From assembly GCA_949066965.1 (NCBI GenBank), contig CARTDA010000015.1, forward strand, positions 12,835 through 76,834: a DNA stretch of 64,000 bases. Reading direction: 5' to 3'. Under the pieces are notes generated by a model. It ran no database searches and was not told where the DNA came from. It saw only the letters and a list, made by a program, of their open reading frames with translations. Made by a program: the position numbers and the translations under genes. Source of the stretch: COE1 sp949066965 (GTDB lineage Bacteria; Bacillota; Clostridia; Lachnospirales; Lachnospiraceae). Shown here piece after piece: positions 7,931 to 16,967 of this stretch. Each line of letters starts with the position of its first letter. The stretch's first letter is position 1.

Positions 7931-10274
7931 GCTGTGCACCGGATGCAGCGCATGCCACGACAGCTGTCCGGTTCATGCAATCCATATGGAGGAGGATTCG
8001 CTTGGCTTTTTCTATCCTGTTGTGGATGAAGAACGGTGCACGGACTGCCGCCGGTGCGGGCGCGTGTGTCCGAAATTAAATGCATACCATGGAAATTCTG
8101 AAATGCCGGACTGCTATGCGGCACGGGCAGAGGATAAAATACGAATGGAAAGTTCTTCTGGCGGCATCTTTACCGTGCTTGCGCGTTATGTGCTGTCACA
8201 GGGAGGCATCGTATGCGGCGCGGCAATGGATGAGACGTACACGGTGCGCCATATATGTGTGGAAAATGAAGAGGGTTTAGCGCGTCTCAGGCAGTCAAAA
8301 TATGTCCAGAGCGATATGAGACATGTCTACAGGGAGATAAAGGAACACCGGGATAAACGGAGAACCGTTTTGTTTTCCGGCTGTCCCTGCCAGGTTGCAG
8401 GCATCCGGAATTATTTTGGAAATGATGACGGAATCCTGTATGTCGACGTGCTCTGCCATGGCGTGCCATCCAATAAAATGCTGCAAGATTATATCAGGGA
8501 AAGCTTTCGGATGGATAAAATAAGCGGTCTTTCGTTCAGGAGCAAGCTAAACGGATGGCGCGTTGACCAGCTCAGGGTATTTTTCAGGGATGGGACTTCC
8601 GAATGTATTCCGTGGGAAGAAAGTGCATACGAGGAAGGATTTCAGAGAAATATCATATTGAGGGATGGATGCGAGGACTGCGAATTTTGTGGAAAACAAC
8701 GGCAGGGGGACATCACGCTTGGGGATTTCTGGCGCGTGGAGGAATACGACCCCGCGCTCAATGACGGTAAGGGCACAAGTGTTGTCCTGGTCAATAATCG
8801 GCGGGGAGAGGACTTGCTGCATCAGGTTGCCAGGAAACTATATGACATCCGGAAAACGCCGATAGAGGCAGCAAGATATAACAGATTTCAGGAGAAGTTT
8901 GCGCCGCATCCGCTTAAGGAAAGATTTAAAATTTTATATACTGGGGGGCATAATTTTGCCGAAGCCGTTTTACAGTGCAGGCATTCACTGTATGACATCG
9001 GGCTGATTGGACACTATACTACCGGAAATTATGGGGGAGAGCTGACCCAGTATGCATTATACAGGACATTGACAGATTTGGGATATTCCGTATTGATGAT
9101 TGCACAGCCTGAAAATTCGTCCGAGCCACCCTGTCCCAGGGGAGCGCATTTATTTGAGTCAGAACCTTATGCCAGCTGGGATAAGAGCAGATATTTTGCC
9201 AATACTGCCGAGATGAAATTTTTGAATTTGCAGTGCAGGGTATTTGTGACAGGCTCTGACCAGATGTTTAACAATAACCTGTATCGGGAGCTAAAGCATT
9301 ACATGGTGCAGGATTTTGTCAAGGACAATCATTGTAAGATAGCATATGCCGCTTCGTTTGGGCATGACAGAATCTGGGGGAGTGAGAGCGACAGGGCGTC
9401 GGAGTCGTATTTTTTAAAAAAGTTTGATTATATTTCGACGCGTGAGGATTCCGGCGTGGAGGTGTTCCGGAGGGAATTTGGCGTGGAGGCGGTACAGGTG
9501 CTTGACCCGGTATTTTTATGTCCTGACCGCTGGTATGAAGCGTTTATCGCAAGATGTGCCAGGGATGTTCCGAAAAAGCCTTATTTATTTGCATATATAC
9601 TGGATCCTGACAGGGATAAGGAAGCGATTTTAAGAAATTATGCAGATAAAAATAATCTGGCTATTAAGGCGCTTACGGATCATTATAGATATTTTTCGGA
9701 ACCAGAGCAGATAAAAAATGCATGGAATATAGACACATGTACATACTTGAGCATGGAAAGCTGGCTGGCGCACATCGCAAAAAGCGAATTTGTAATCACG
9801 GATTCCTTCCATGGCATGTGCGTTGCCATCATAAACCATAGGCAGTTTATCGTTATTGTCAATAAACTGCGCGGCGAGACAAGGTTTGTCTCAATTCTGA
9901 AGCTGCTGGGCCTGGAACACAGGATGGTATACAGTGCATCTGAATTAGAGGAAAAGCTAAATGATTTGGGCAGCATTGATTACCGGCAGGTGGACAATAT
10001 CCTGACGGCTGAAAGACACAAGTCCATTCAATGGCTGTGCAATGCGATAGAGGCGGGAAAGAAACAAAAGAAGCCGTTTTCAACCTTTGACCTGACGGAC
10101 GCAAGGATTGATGAGCTGTGGAAACGGACAGACCAAAGAATGGATCAACTGACCAGAATGATTCCGCAGGAGGAAACCATTAGAAAGCTTGAGGATGAAA
10201 TAAGGAAGCTCAACGAAAGGATTGATATACTGGAACAGCTTACGGCGGATGACGATGAAAAAGCAGCGGAGTGA
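7896..10274 (+). CDS. Ferredoxin-FrhB-polysaccharide pyruvyltransferase fusion
   Basis: 792-residue multidomain protein. Residues about 8-55 hold two [4Fe-4S] motifs (CTGCSACHDSC and CTDCRRCGRVC). Residues about 70-330 match the coenzyme F420 hydrogenase/dehydrogenase beta-subunit fold, including a GCPCQVAG motif and a CEDCEFCGKQRQGDITLGDFW segment with further cysteines. Residues about 365-690 match a polysaccharide pyruvyltransferase domain (VTGSDQMF, then DSFHGMCVAI). The last 55 residues form a charged coiled coil. Related proteins occur in surface-polysaccharide loci. A ketal pyruvyl transfer to the glycan is the likely job of the second half; the redox role of the first half is unproven. 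The ATG at 7896 follows GGAGGA, within the end of the previous gene. Confidence 0.8.
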   Translation: MDIQKTLHAQNKLCTGCSACHDSCPVHAIHMEEDSLGFFYPVVDEERCTDCRRCGRVCPKLNAYHGNSEMPDCYAARAEDKIRMESSSGGIFTVLARYVLSQGGIVCGAAMDETYTVRHICVENEEGLARLRQSKYVQSDMRHVYREIKEHRDKRRTVLFSGCPCQVAGIRNYFGNDDGILYVDVLCHGVPSNKMLQDYIRESFRMDKISGLSFRSKLNGWRVDQLRVFFRDGTSECIPWEESAYEEGFQRNIILRDGCEDCEFCGKQRQGDITLGDFWRVEEYDPALNDGKGTSVVLVNNRRGEDLLHQVARKLYDIRKTPIEAARYNRFQEKFAPHPLKERFKILYTGGHNFAEAVLQCRHSLYDIGLIGHYTTGNYGGELTQYALYRTLTDLGYSVLMIAQPENSSEPPCPRGAHLFESEPYASWDKSRYFANTAEMKFLNLQCRVFVTGSDQMFNNNLYRELKHYMVQDFVKDNHCKIAYAASFGHDRIWGSESDRASESYFLKKFDYISTREDSGVEVFRREFGVEAVQVLDPVFLCPDRWYEAFIARCARDVPKKPYLFAYILDPDRDKEAILRNYADKNNLAIKALTDHYRYFSEPEQIKNAWNIDTCTYLSMESWLAHIAKSEFVITDSFHGMCVAIINHRQFIVIVNKLRGETRFVSILKLLGLEHRMVYSASELEEKLNDLGSIDYRQVDNILTAERHKSIQWLCNAIEAGKKQKKPFSTFDLTDARIDELWKRTDQRMDQLTRMIPQEETIRKLEDEIRKLNERIDILEQLTADDDEKAAE

Positions 10275-10296
10275 TAATCGAAAGGAGAATTGAGGG

Positions 10297-12111
10297 ATGC
10301 AGTTAATAAGCAGTTTTGGATATCTGCTCAGTATGATTTTGGCAGTAAGCGGTATATTTTTGGCGAAGAAAAAAGCGGGTCCGCTGAACGGTGTGTGCTA
10401 TATTTTTATATCAGCTGTCACGTTTATGTGTTATCAGTCCTGCGTGGGTTTGTTTCTGGACCTGTGCGGTCTGGATGTTTCTGACATTAGTGTCAGTATT
10501 GCAAATTATGTACTTGCGGCAGTGTGTCTGGCAGGAGTCGTCAGGAAAAAGGCAATACAGAAATATTATTTTTCCATACCGGATTTTATTGTTTCCGGCA
10601 TTTTTGCGGCAGCGGCTGTAAAGGCAGGCATCCATCAGTTTGGCAGCGGACTCATGCTGCCAAATTATGAAACGGTGGATTATGCAAGACATATCGAGAT
10701 AGCAAGGGCAGTTGCCGTCAATCATGAAGTGACGACGAACAGATGCTTTATGGCAGTGAACTCCGGGCTTTTGATTGAGGCGCTTAAGCCATTTACGGAG
10801 CCCTGTATGGATTACCGGATTTTTATCATCACAGACGTATTTATGCTGTTTCTTGCCGGAGTGATGTTCTGGGGACTTATCCGAAAATATCTGAATGACC
10901 GGTTTTTGTTTCTGGTCGGGATTGTGGTCAGCTTATTTTATATGATGGGTTATCCGTTAAACAACATGGTCTGCGGAACGTCCTATCTGGGTGCTGGCAT
11001 AACGGTTTCGGTTCTGATTTTTATATTGATAGATAATTATGGCTTGAAAGAAAAGTATTTTATTCTGTCACTGATGGCAGCGCTGGTCGGGTTGCTGACG
11101 GCGTATACGATATTTTTTCCCATCGTTGCCGTGTGTATTGGCGTGTACCATGCATTGACATATTTGCGCGAAAAAAATATTCTGGGAAAAGGGACTGCCA
11201 TGTGTTCGCTGCTGTTTTTCTGCGCGGTCTGTCTGGTATCGGTATGCACAATTTTCCAACAGTCTTTTGACGCAATCGCACCGATAAAGGCGGAGGGATT
11301 TATGTATCGGAACCTTCTGGGGGACTTTTTGTTTTTGCTGCCATTTCTCCTGTACCGCGTATACAAGGGCCTGAAAAGAAAGGAAATGCCGTTTGATGTT
11401 GCAATCTGTCTTTTTCTTGGCGCGTATATTGTCTCTTTTCTGTATGCGGTCTGCATTGGACAGGTGTCTACCTATTACTTTTTCAAAATATATTATTTAT
11501 TCTGGATTGTGCCGTTCTGGATGCTGGTCATAGATGTTGCGGAATGCGATAAAGAAAAGAGGGAGCTGATAGCCGTATATGGCGTATCCGTGCTGTCACT
11601 GTTTGCCTTTGTTTTTGGCGGATTCAATGAGCGTCTGGAAAACCGGAGCAAGGAGCAGACAGGCTACAGTGTGAATGGCAATGGGAATGTTTCAGATGTA
11701 TTCCGGATATATGAATGGAATATCGAGCGGGGAAAGACCGGAAACATGCATGTTAGCCCTGAGAGTATTGAACTGTTTCAGAAAGTAGCGGAATTAAACG
11801 GTGATCCGAACAGGGCGGTTCCATACATAGGACCTTATAATATGTGGGAAGAATTTAACTATTTTGCACTGGCTTACCAGTGGGAGGACGTGATACGGAA
11901 TCACAATTATCAGGATGGAGAGAGCTTTATTGAATGGGCACAGGCGGACGCGGACTATATCTGCCTCGTATACAGGGAGGGAACGAACCAGAATCCGGAA
12001 AGCCCCTGTCTGGATGAGGCGCTTGAACAGTATCTGGATTCATTACCGGTTGCATACCAAAATGAGGCGGGGATCATCTATTTGATTCCGCACTCGCTTT
12101 CTCAAGCGTAA
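10297..12111 (+). CDS. Polytopic membrane protein of the glycan locus
   Basis: 604-residue protein with roughly ten to twelve hydrophobic helices over residues 1-455 and a soluble C-terminal region of about 150 residues that is probably outside the membrane. The layout resembles GT-C-type lipid-sugar glycosyltransferases or glycan-modifying membrane proteins, and an acidic residue in the loop near residue 127 (ETVDYARH) could be catalytic, but no family motif is decisive. It follows the pyruvyltransferase fusion by 22 bases with an AAAGGAG ribosome site and closes the operon. Its 3' end overlaps the convergent kinase gene by 38 bases. Confidence 0.65.
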   Translation: MQLISSFGYLLSMILAVSGIFLAKKKAGPLNGVCYIFISAVTFMCYQSCVGLFLDLCGLDVSDISVSIANYVLAAVCLAGVVRKKAIQKYYFSIPDFIVSGIFAAAAVKAGIHQFGSGLMLPNYETVDYARHIEIARAVAVNHEVTTNRCFMAVNSGLLIEALKPFTEPCMDYRIFIITDVFMLFLAGVMFWGLIRKYLNDRFLFLVGIVVSLFYMMGYPLNNMVCGTSYLGAGITVSVLIFILIDNYGLKEKYFILSLMAALVGLLTAYTIFFPIVAVCIGVYHALTYLREKNILGKGTAMCSLLFFCAVCLVSVCTIFQQSFDAIAPIKAEGFMYRNLLGDFLFLLPFLLYRVYKGLKRKEMPFDVAICLFLGAYIVSFLYAVCIGQVSTYYFFKIYYLFWIVPFWMLVIDVAECDKEKRELIAVYGVSVLSLFAFVFGGFNERLENRSKEQTGYSVNGNGNVSDVFRIYEWNIERGKTGNMHVSPESIELFQKVAELNGDPNRAVPYIGPYNMWEEFNYFALAYQWEDVIRNHNYQDGESFIEWAQADADYICLVYREGTNQNPESPCLDEALEQYLDSLPVAYQNEAGIIYLIPHSLSQA

Positions 12112-13498
12112 AGATAAACTCCGTGCCAACCCCCTCGGTACTGACGACATTGATGTTTTCATTGTGGGACTGGATAATTTCCTTTGTGATGGAAAGCCCT
12201 AATCCGGTTCCTTTTTTGTCTTTCCCGCGCGAGAGGTCTGTCTTGTAGAAACGGTCCCAGATAAGGCGGATGCTGTCCTTGGGAATGCCGATGCCGTTGT
12301 CCTTTACAGAGACCATCAGCTTGCTGGATTTTTCCACCGTCTCGATTTTTATCGCGGAGTTGCGGTGGCTGAACTTGATGGCGTTATCCACGAGATTGTA
12401 GAGTACCTGCTGGATTTTGACCATGTCCGCGTTGACGTACATCTCGTCTCCGGTGAGGACAAGCTCAATGGAAATCAGCCGCTGGCGGCAGGTTCCCTCA
12501 AAGGACATTGCCGTGTTTTTGATGACCTGGTTGATGTCAAAATTGCTCCTGTCGAGAATCATGCCCTTGGTCGTCAGGTTGTTGAGCGTGAGCAGGGAGT
12601 TGGTCAGCTTTGTGAGTCGGTCTGTCTCGTTTAACACCACGCCGATATATTTTTCGTGCATTTCGGGAGGAATCGTGCCGTCAAGCATTGCCTCGAGATA
12701 GCCGCGCATGGAGGTGAGCGGGGAGCGGAAATCGTGGGAGATGTTTGCGACAAGCCGTTTCTGGTTATCCTCGCTTTTTGCGACCTCGCTTGCCATATAG
12801 GCGAGGGATGCCGCCAGGTAACCGATTTCATCCTCGCTGTCCACCTGGAATTCATACCGGAAATTGCCGATGGCGTACTGCTCGGTTGCGTGTGTAATCT
12901 TGCGCAGCGGCAGATAGACCATTTCCGTGAAAAAGAGCAGGATGATAAGCGACAGCAGAAAAAGGATGACCAGCGTGATGTACGAAATATTCAAAAGGGA
13001 GTTGCACGAGTACTGCAGGTCATCGACAGAGCCGTGGATGACGACATAGCCCTTTACCTTGTACTGGGAGGAAATCGGGGCAAATGCCGATATCATTTCC
13101 GTGTCAAACATGCCGAAAAAGTTTCCGACGGTGTAAAAGGAATTTCCGGTGATGGTGGGGCTGAAGTTCGGGATGGTGACAGGATTTTCGATGTCAGGCG
13201 GCGAGCTGGAATCCAGCACAATAAGCCCCGACGGATTGACAATCCATATCGAGGCATCAAGAAAGGTTCCGATGGCTTCAATCTGACGCCATACGGATTC
13301 CAGCGTAATTTCGCTGTTGTAGAGGTCGGCGGCGTAGGAGTCGGCTATCAGCAGCGCTTCCTTGTACAGGGAATCGGCGCGCTCGCGCTTCATGTGTTCC
13401 AGTGTCATGCTTGAGGTAAACGTCGCGACCACGATAAAGCCAAAAAAGGCAAAAATAAAGTATGCCAGCACAAATTTCAGATACAGTGTCTTTTTCAT
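12074..13498 (-). CDS. HAMP-containing sensor histidine kinase
   Basis: 474-residue kinase of the PhoR/VicK type. One membrane helix near residues 8-30 and another near 165-190 flank an extracytoplasmic sensor region. Then follow a HAMP linker, the H-box NISHDFRSPLTS, an N-box LVDNAIKFS, and G-boxes DNGIGIP and GTGLGLSI. Its ATG overlaps the stop of the response regulator (ATGA), so the pair is co-translated. The gene ends 38 bases inside the convergent glycan-locus gene, an arrangement that leaves no room for separate terminators. Confidence 0.92.
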   Translation of the reverse strand: MKKTLYLKFVLAYFIFAFFGFIVVATFTSSMTLEHMKRERADSLYKEALLIADSYAADLYNSEITLESVWRQIEAIGTFLDASIWIVNPSGLIVLDSSSPPDIENPVTIPNFSPTITGNSFYTVGNFFGMFDTEMISAFAPISSQYKVKGYVVIHGSVDDLQYSCNSLLNISYITLVILFLLSLIILLFFTEMVYLPLRKITHATEQYAIGNFRYEFQVDSEDEIGYLAASLAYMASEVAKSEDNQKRLVANISHDFRSPLTSMRGYLEAMLDGTIPPEMHEKYIGVVLNETDRLTKLTNSLLTLNNLTTKGMILDRSNFDINQVIKNTAMSFEGTCRQRLISIELVLTGDEMYVNADMVKIQQVLYNLVDNAIKFSHRNSAIKIETVEKSSKLMVSVKDNGIGIPKDSIRLIWDRFYKTDLSRGKDKKGTGLGLSITKEIIQSHNENINVVSTEGVGTEFIFTLEKASAESNR

Positions 13499-14196
13499 GA
13501 TTTGACCTCGAACTTGTAGCCGACGCCCCAGATGGTCGAGATGCGCCAGGACTCATGGTCCTTGATTTTTTCGCGCAGCCGCTTGATGTGGACATCGACG
13601 GTGCGTGTGTCCCCGACGTATTCGTAGCCCCAAATCTGGTCAAGCAGCTGCTCCCTTGTGTACACATGGTTTGGGGATGCGGCGAGAAAATACAGCAGTT
13701 CAAGCTCCTTGGGGGGCATTTCGATTGTTTTCCCATTATAGATGACCGAGTAGTTTGTCAGGTTAATCGTCAGGTTCGGATAAGTGACCTGTTTGGCGTC
13801 CGAGGCAGGCTCCGCGGGGGCAGCAGCCTTGTAGCGGCGCAGGACTGCTTTGACGCGCGCCACAAGCTCCTTGGTGTCAAACGGTTTCTCAAGGTAATCG
13901 TCAGCCCCGAGCTCGAGGCCGAGCACCTTGTCAAAGACTTCCCCCTTTGCGGAGAGCATGATAATCGGGGTCTGTGATTTCTGGCGGACTTCCCGGCACA
14001 CCTGATAGCCGTCGATACCCGGAAGCATCAGATCCAGCAGGATTAAATCCGGCGCAAAGCTGTTTGCCTCCAGCAGGGCGGATTCCCCGTCATACACGAT
14101 TTTCGTCTCAAAACACTCCTTTGTCATGTAGAGGGAAATCAGTTCCGCAATATTTTCGTCGTCATCCACAATTAATATTTTCTGTTTGTTTGCCAT
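13495..14196 (-). CDS. OmpR/PhoB-family response regulator
   Basis: 233-residue regulator. The receiver has ILIVDDDE, the phosphoacceptor in LILLDLMLPG and LEKPFD; the winged helix ends in IWGVGYKFE. A stretch of about ten Ala/Pro/Glu residues joins the domains. It pairs with the kinase encoded immediately downstream. mutS2 lies upstream in the same direction with only 87 bases between, so the pair may be co-transcribed with mutS2 or may start in that gap; I see no convincing promoter there. Confidence 0.93.
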   Translation of the reverse strand: MANKQKILIVDDDENIAELISLYMTKECFETKIVYDGESALLEANSFAPDLILLDLMLPGIDGYQVCREVRQKSQTPIIMLSAKGEVFDKVLGLELGADDYLEKPFDTKELVARVKAVLRRYKAAAPAEPASDAKQVTYPNLTINLTNYSVIYNGKTIEMPPKELELLYFLAASPNHVYTREQLLDQIWGYEYVGDTRTVDVHIKRLREKIKDHESWRISTIWGVGYKFEVKS

Positions 14197-14236
14197 TATG
14201 GGTATCCTTTCTATTTTAAATAGTTTTATGTAACCC

Positions 14237-14263
14237 GAAGAACGCCCGCTTTTGGCGTTCTTC
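14237..14263 (-). terminator. Hairpin between mutS2 and the regulator
   Basis: GAAGAACGCC at 14237-14246 pairs perfectly with GGCGTTCTTC at 14254-14263. Read in the direction of mutS2 transcription, the stem is not followed by a clean run of T, so it may be an RNA-processing or partial-termination element rather than a strong terminator. Confidence 0.4.
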
Positions 14264-14283
14264 CAAACGAAACATAGTATTTC

Positions 14284-16686
14284 TTACTTAAATTCCGCAA
14301 TTGTCACGCCGGCGTCGCCTTCTCCGAATTCACCGAGGTGGTAGGATTTCACGTAGGAAATGCGTTTCAGGTACTGCTGCACGGCCTGTCTGAGGGCGCC
14401 GGTTCCCTTGCCGTGCACGATGCGGACACTCGGCGCGTGTGACAGATAGGCATCATCAAGGTATTTGTCAAGCTCCGCCAGCGCTTCGTCCACGGTTTTG
14501 CCAAGCAGGTTAATCTCCGTCGAAATCGTTGCCGTCTTGGACATGCCGATTCGTCCGCCGCCAGAGCTTTTGGCGCTGCCGCCGAAGCCTTTTTTATAGC
14601 CGGAAACACCGGGCATGGCATCCTCGTTTATCAGCACAAGGTCCTTGATATTGACCTTTGAACGGATAATGCCGCACTGGACGAAAAGGTCGCCCCTAGC
14701 ATCCGGTTTTGAGGAGACAGTGCCCTTGAGCCCCATGGAAACGACTTTGACCATATCGCCTGGTTTAATCTGATTTGGTTTGAGCACCTTGTGCGTGGGC
14801 TTTTCGGCGGGAGCCGCCAGTTTTGTATTTTTCTCGGAAATTTTGTCGCGCACCTTTGTGCGTGCTTTTTCCAAATCCTTGATGGAGGCGTTGTTGAGAT
14901 TGACTTTCTGGAAATCGCGGATGGTCTCGTCAGCGACATCCTTTGCCTCCTGCAATATTTTGCGCGCTTCCTCGTTTGCCTCGCGCAGTATCTTGTCTTT
15001 CTGTGCCTCGAGCCGTTCCTGCTTCTGTTCCAGTTTTTTCTTTAACGACTCGACTTCTGCCTTGTAGCGCTGGATTTCGTTCTGTTCGTTTTCGATGGTG
15101 CGCCGGCTTGTCTCAAGGTCGGATAATAAATCCTCGAAGCTTTCGTCCTCCTCGCTGATATGTTCCTTTGCGGATGCGATAATCTCGTCAGGCAGTCCAA
15201 GCTTTGATGAAATGGCAAAAGCGTTGCTCTTGCCGGGAATGCCAATCAGCAGGCGGTAGGTCGGACGCAGCGTTTCCACATCAAACTCACAGCAGGCGTT
15301 TTCCACATACGATGTCGTGAGCGCAAAAACCTTGAGCTCGCTGTAGTGTGTGGTAGCCATGGTGCGGATACCCTTGTCGTGCAGGTGCTTTAGAATGGCA
15401 ATGGCAAGCGCGGCACCCTCCGTGGGGTCTGTTCCGGCGCCCAGCTCGTCAAAAAGGCAGAGCGCATTCTCGTCGGCGTGTTTTAAAATGGAGATGGTGT
15501 TTGTCATATGGGCAGAGAACGTGGAGAGATTCTGCTCAATGCTCTGCTCATCCCCGATATCTGCATAAACCTCCGTAAAAACACTAAGCTCCGAACGGTC
15601 AAGCGCAGGAATGTGAAGCCCGGACTGACCCATCAGGGTGAACAGTCCCACCGTCTTGAGGGAAACCGTTTTACCGCCGGTGTTGGGACCTGTCACAACC
15701 AGAAGGTCAAAGTCCTTTCCAAGGCAGATGTCGATGGGAACCACCTTTTTCCTGTCCAGCAGCGGGTGGCGTCCTTTCCGGATATTGATGGAATGTTCCA
15801 TGTTAAAAAGCGGTCGTGACGCATTCATGTCAACGGCAAGCCCCGCCCTTGCAAAGATGAAGTCCAGCTTTGTCAGCAGGCGCAGGTTGTTTGCAAGCGT
15901 CTCCGTGTGCTCGCCGGCGCCTGCGCTCAGGGTGGCAAGGATCCGCTCAATTTCTTCCTGTTCCTGCATTGCCAGCTCCTTGAGCTGGTTGTTGAGGTTG
16001 ACGATGACTGCCGGCTCGATAAAAAGAGTGGAACCGGTGGAAGACTGGTCGTGAATCATGCCGGGCACATTTCCCTTGTGCTCGGATTTGACAGGAATGC
16101 AGTAGCGGTTGTTGCGCATGGTGATGACGGCATCCTGCAGGTAAGTGCGGTAGCTGCCGTTCACCATGCCGGTAAGCTGGCTGTGTATCTTTTCATTTGT
16201 GAGGTTGATGCTGCGCCGGATGTGTTTTAATGTGGAGCTGGCATCGTCAGCGATTTCCTCCTCGGAAATGATACAGCGGGTGATTTCGTTTTGCAGCGGG
16301 GTCAGCGGCTCAAGATTTTCGAAACAGGCCTGAAGGCTGTCCGTGATTTCCTCGCCGCGCTCTGAGCGTGCAAACGCTTTTGCCCTTGCGGCACAGGAGA
16401 GCGAGGCGGCAATTTTGAGCAGCTCGCCGGCGGAAAGCGCGCTTCCGATTTCCAGCGACTTGATGCTGAAGCTGATGTCCTTGTTTCCGCTAAAGTGGAT
16501 GCGCCCGCCTTTTACAAGCCTTGTGAATGCATCGGCTGTCTGCTGCTGCGCTTCCTCAATTTTGCCAATATCTGTCATCGGTGTCAGTTTCTGGCACAGC
16601 TCTTTTCCAGGTGCAGAGCTTGCCTTGTCAACTAACATGTCGATTATTTTATGGTATTCAAGAATTCGTAATACTCTGTTGTTCAT
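14284..16686 (-). CDS. mutS2: Endonuclease MutS2 (RqcU)
   Basis: 800-residue MutS2. An N-terminal coiled-coil/lever region leads to the MutS ATPase with Walker A VTGPNTGGKT and Walker B CLFDELGAGTDPTEG. A long coiled coil of about 100 residues follows, then a KOW-like strand (KPGDMVKV), and a C-terminal Smr nuclease domain (RIVHGKGTGALR). In Bacillus the orthologue senses collided ribosomes and splits them; an anti-recombination role has also been described. The ATG at 16686, after GGAGGAG, gives the family's usual N-terminus (MNNRVLRILEYHKI); an in-frame extension to 16788 is not used. Length is normal and all motifs are intact. Confidence 0.96.
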   Translation of the reverse strand: MNNRVLRILEYHKIIDMLVDKASSAPGKELCQKLTPMTDIGKIEEAQQQTADAFTRLVKGGRIHFSGNKDISFSIKSLEIGSALSAGELLKIAASLSCAARAKAFARSERGEEITDSLQACFENLEPLTPLQNEITRCIISEEEIADDASSTLKHIRRSINLTNEKIHSQLTGMVNGSYRTYLQDAVITMRNNRYCIPVKSEHKGNVPGMIHDQSSTGSTLFIEPAVIVNLNNQLKELAMQEQEEIERILATLSAGAGEHTETLANNLRLLTKLDFIFARAGLAVDMNASRPLFNMEHSINIRKGRHPLLDRKKVVPIDICLGKDFDLLVVTGPNTGGKTVSLKTVGLFTLMGQSGLHIPALDRSELSVFTEVYADIGDEQSIEQNLSTFSAHMTNTISILKHADENALCLFDELGAGTDPTEGAALAIAILKHLHDKGIRTMATTHYSELKVFALTTSYVENACCEFDVETLRPTYRLLIGIPGKSNAFAISSKLGLPDEIIASAKEHISEEDESFEDLLSDLETSRRTIENEQNEIQRYKAEVESLKKKLEQKQERLEAQKDKILREANEEARKILQEAKDVADETIRDFQKVNLNNASIKDLEKARTKVRDKISEKNTKLAAPAEKPTHKVLKPNQIKPGDMVKVVSMGLKGTVSSKPDARGDLFVQCGIIRSKVNIKDLVLINEDAMPGVSGYKKGFGGSAKSSGGGRIGMSKTATISTEINLLGKTVDEALAELDKYLDDAYLSHAPSVRIVHGKGTGALRQAVQQYLKRISYVKSYHLGEFGEGDAGVTIAEFK

Positions 16687-16742
16687 TATACTCCTCCATT
16701 CTAGCCAAAGCCTGCGAATTTGGGCGTAAGCACAAATTTGCC

Positions 16743-16766
16743 CTGTGAAAAATTTATTTTTCACAG
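16743..16766. repeat. Perfect hairpin in the mutS2 leader
   Basis: CTGTGAAAAA at 16743-16752 and TTTTTCACAG at 16757-16766 form a 10-base stem with a 4-base loop, between the mutS2 promoter and its start. It could act as an attenuator, since on either strand the stem ends A- or T-rich. No function is shown. Confidence 0.45.
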
Positions 16767-16786
16767 TGTCCTCCCCATTAACGCCC

Positions 16787-16815
16787 ATTATATCATACTA
16801 ATCTGTTTTAATCAA
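16787..16815 (-). promoter_or_regulatory. mutS2 promoter
   Basis: On the minus strand TTGATT (16810-16815) and TATAAT (16787-16792) are separated by 17 bases, about 100 bases before the mutS2 start. It is back-to-back with the promoter of the HtrA-like gene. Confidence 0.65.
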
Positions 16816-16843
16816 AGAAAAAGAGCGTGTCTGTCAAAAATCA

Positions 16844-16872
16844 TTGACCGCCGAAAATCTATCCGCTATACT
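16844..16872 (+). promoter_or_regulatory. Promoter of the HtrA-like gene
   Basis: TTGACC at 16844-16849 and TATACT at 16867-16872 with a 17-base spacer, 95 bases before the start codon. The transcript leader would include the hairpin repeat at 16887-16930. Confidence 0.65.
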
Positions 16873-16886
16873 TATGGAAGTAGAAA

Positions 16887-16930
16887 TATACTGGCGGTCG
16901 GAAAGACTGACCGCTCGGGTCGTGAGTATA
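16887..16930 (+). repeat. Hairpin repeat, copy 1
   Basis: A GC-rich stem (GCGGTC...GACCGC) sits in a leader and is flanked by TATACT on the left and AGTATA on the right. The first 30 bases match 50277-50306 with a single mismatch. This copy has eight extra bases between the stem and the right flank. It looks like a dispersed, REP-like hairpin element lying between the promoter and start of the HtrA-like gene. Confidence 0.6.
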
Positions 16931-16967
16931 ACTACACCAAGGCTGCAACAGAAAGGCAAGGACGGTC

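Noticed and set aside
12656..13414. Long plus-strand ORF (252 codons) opposite the kinase gene
   Set aside because: It is the antisense of a clear HAMP kinase and encodes a His/Arg/Asp-rich, motif-free product.
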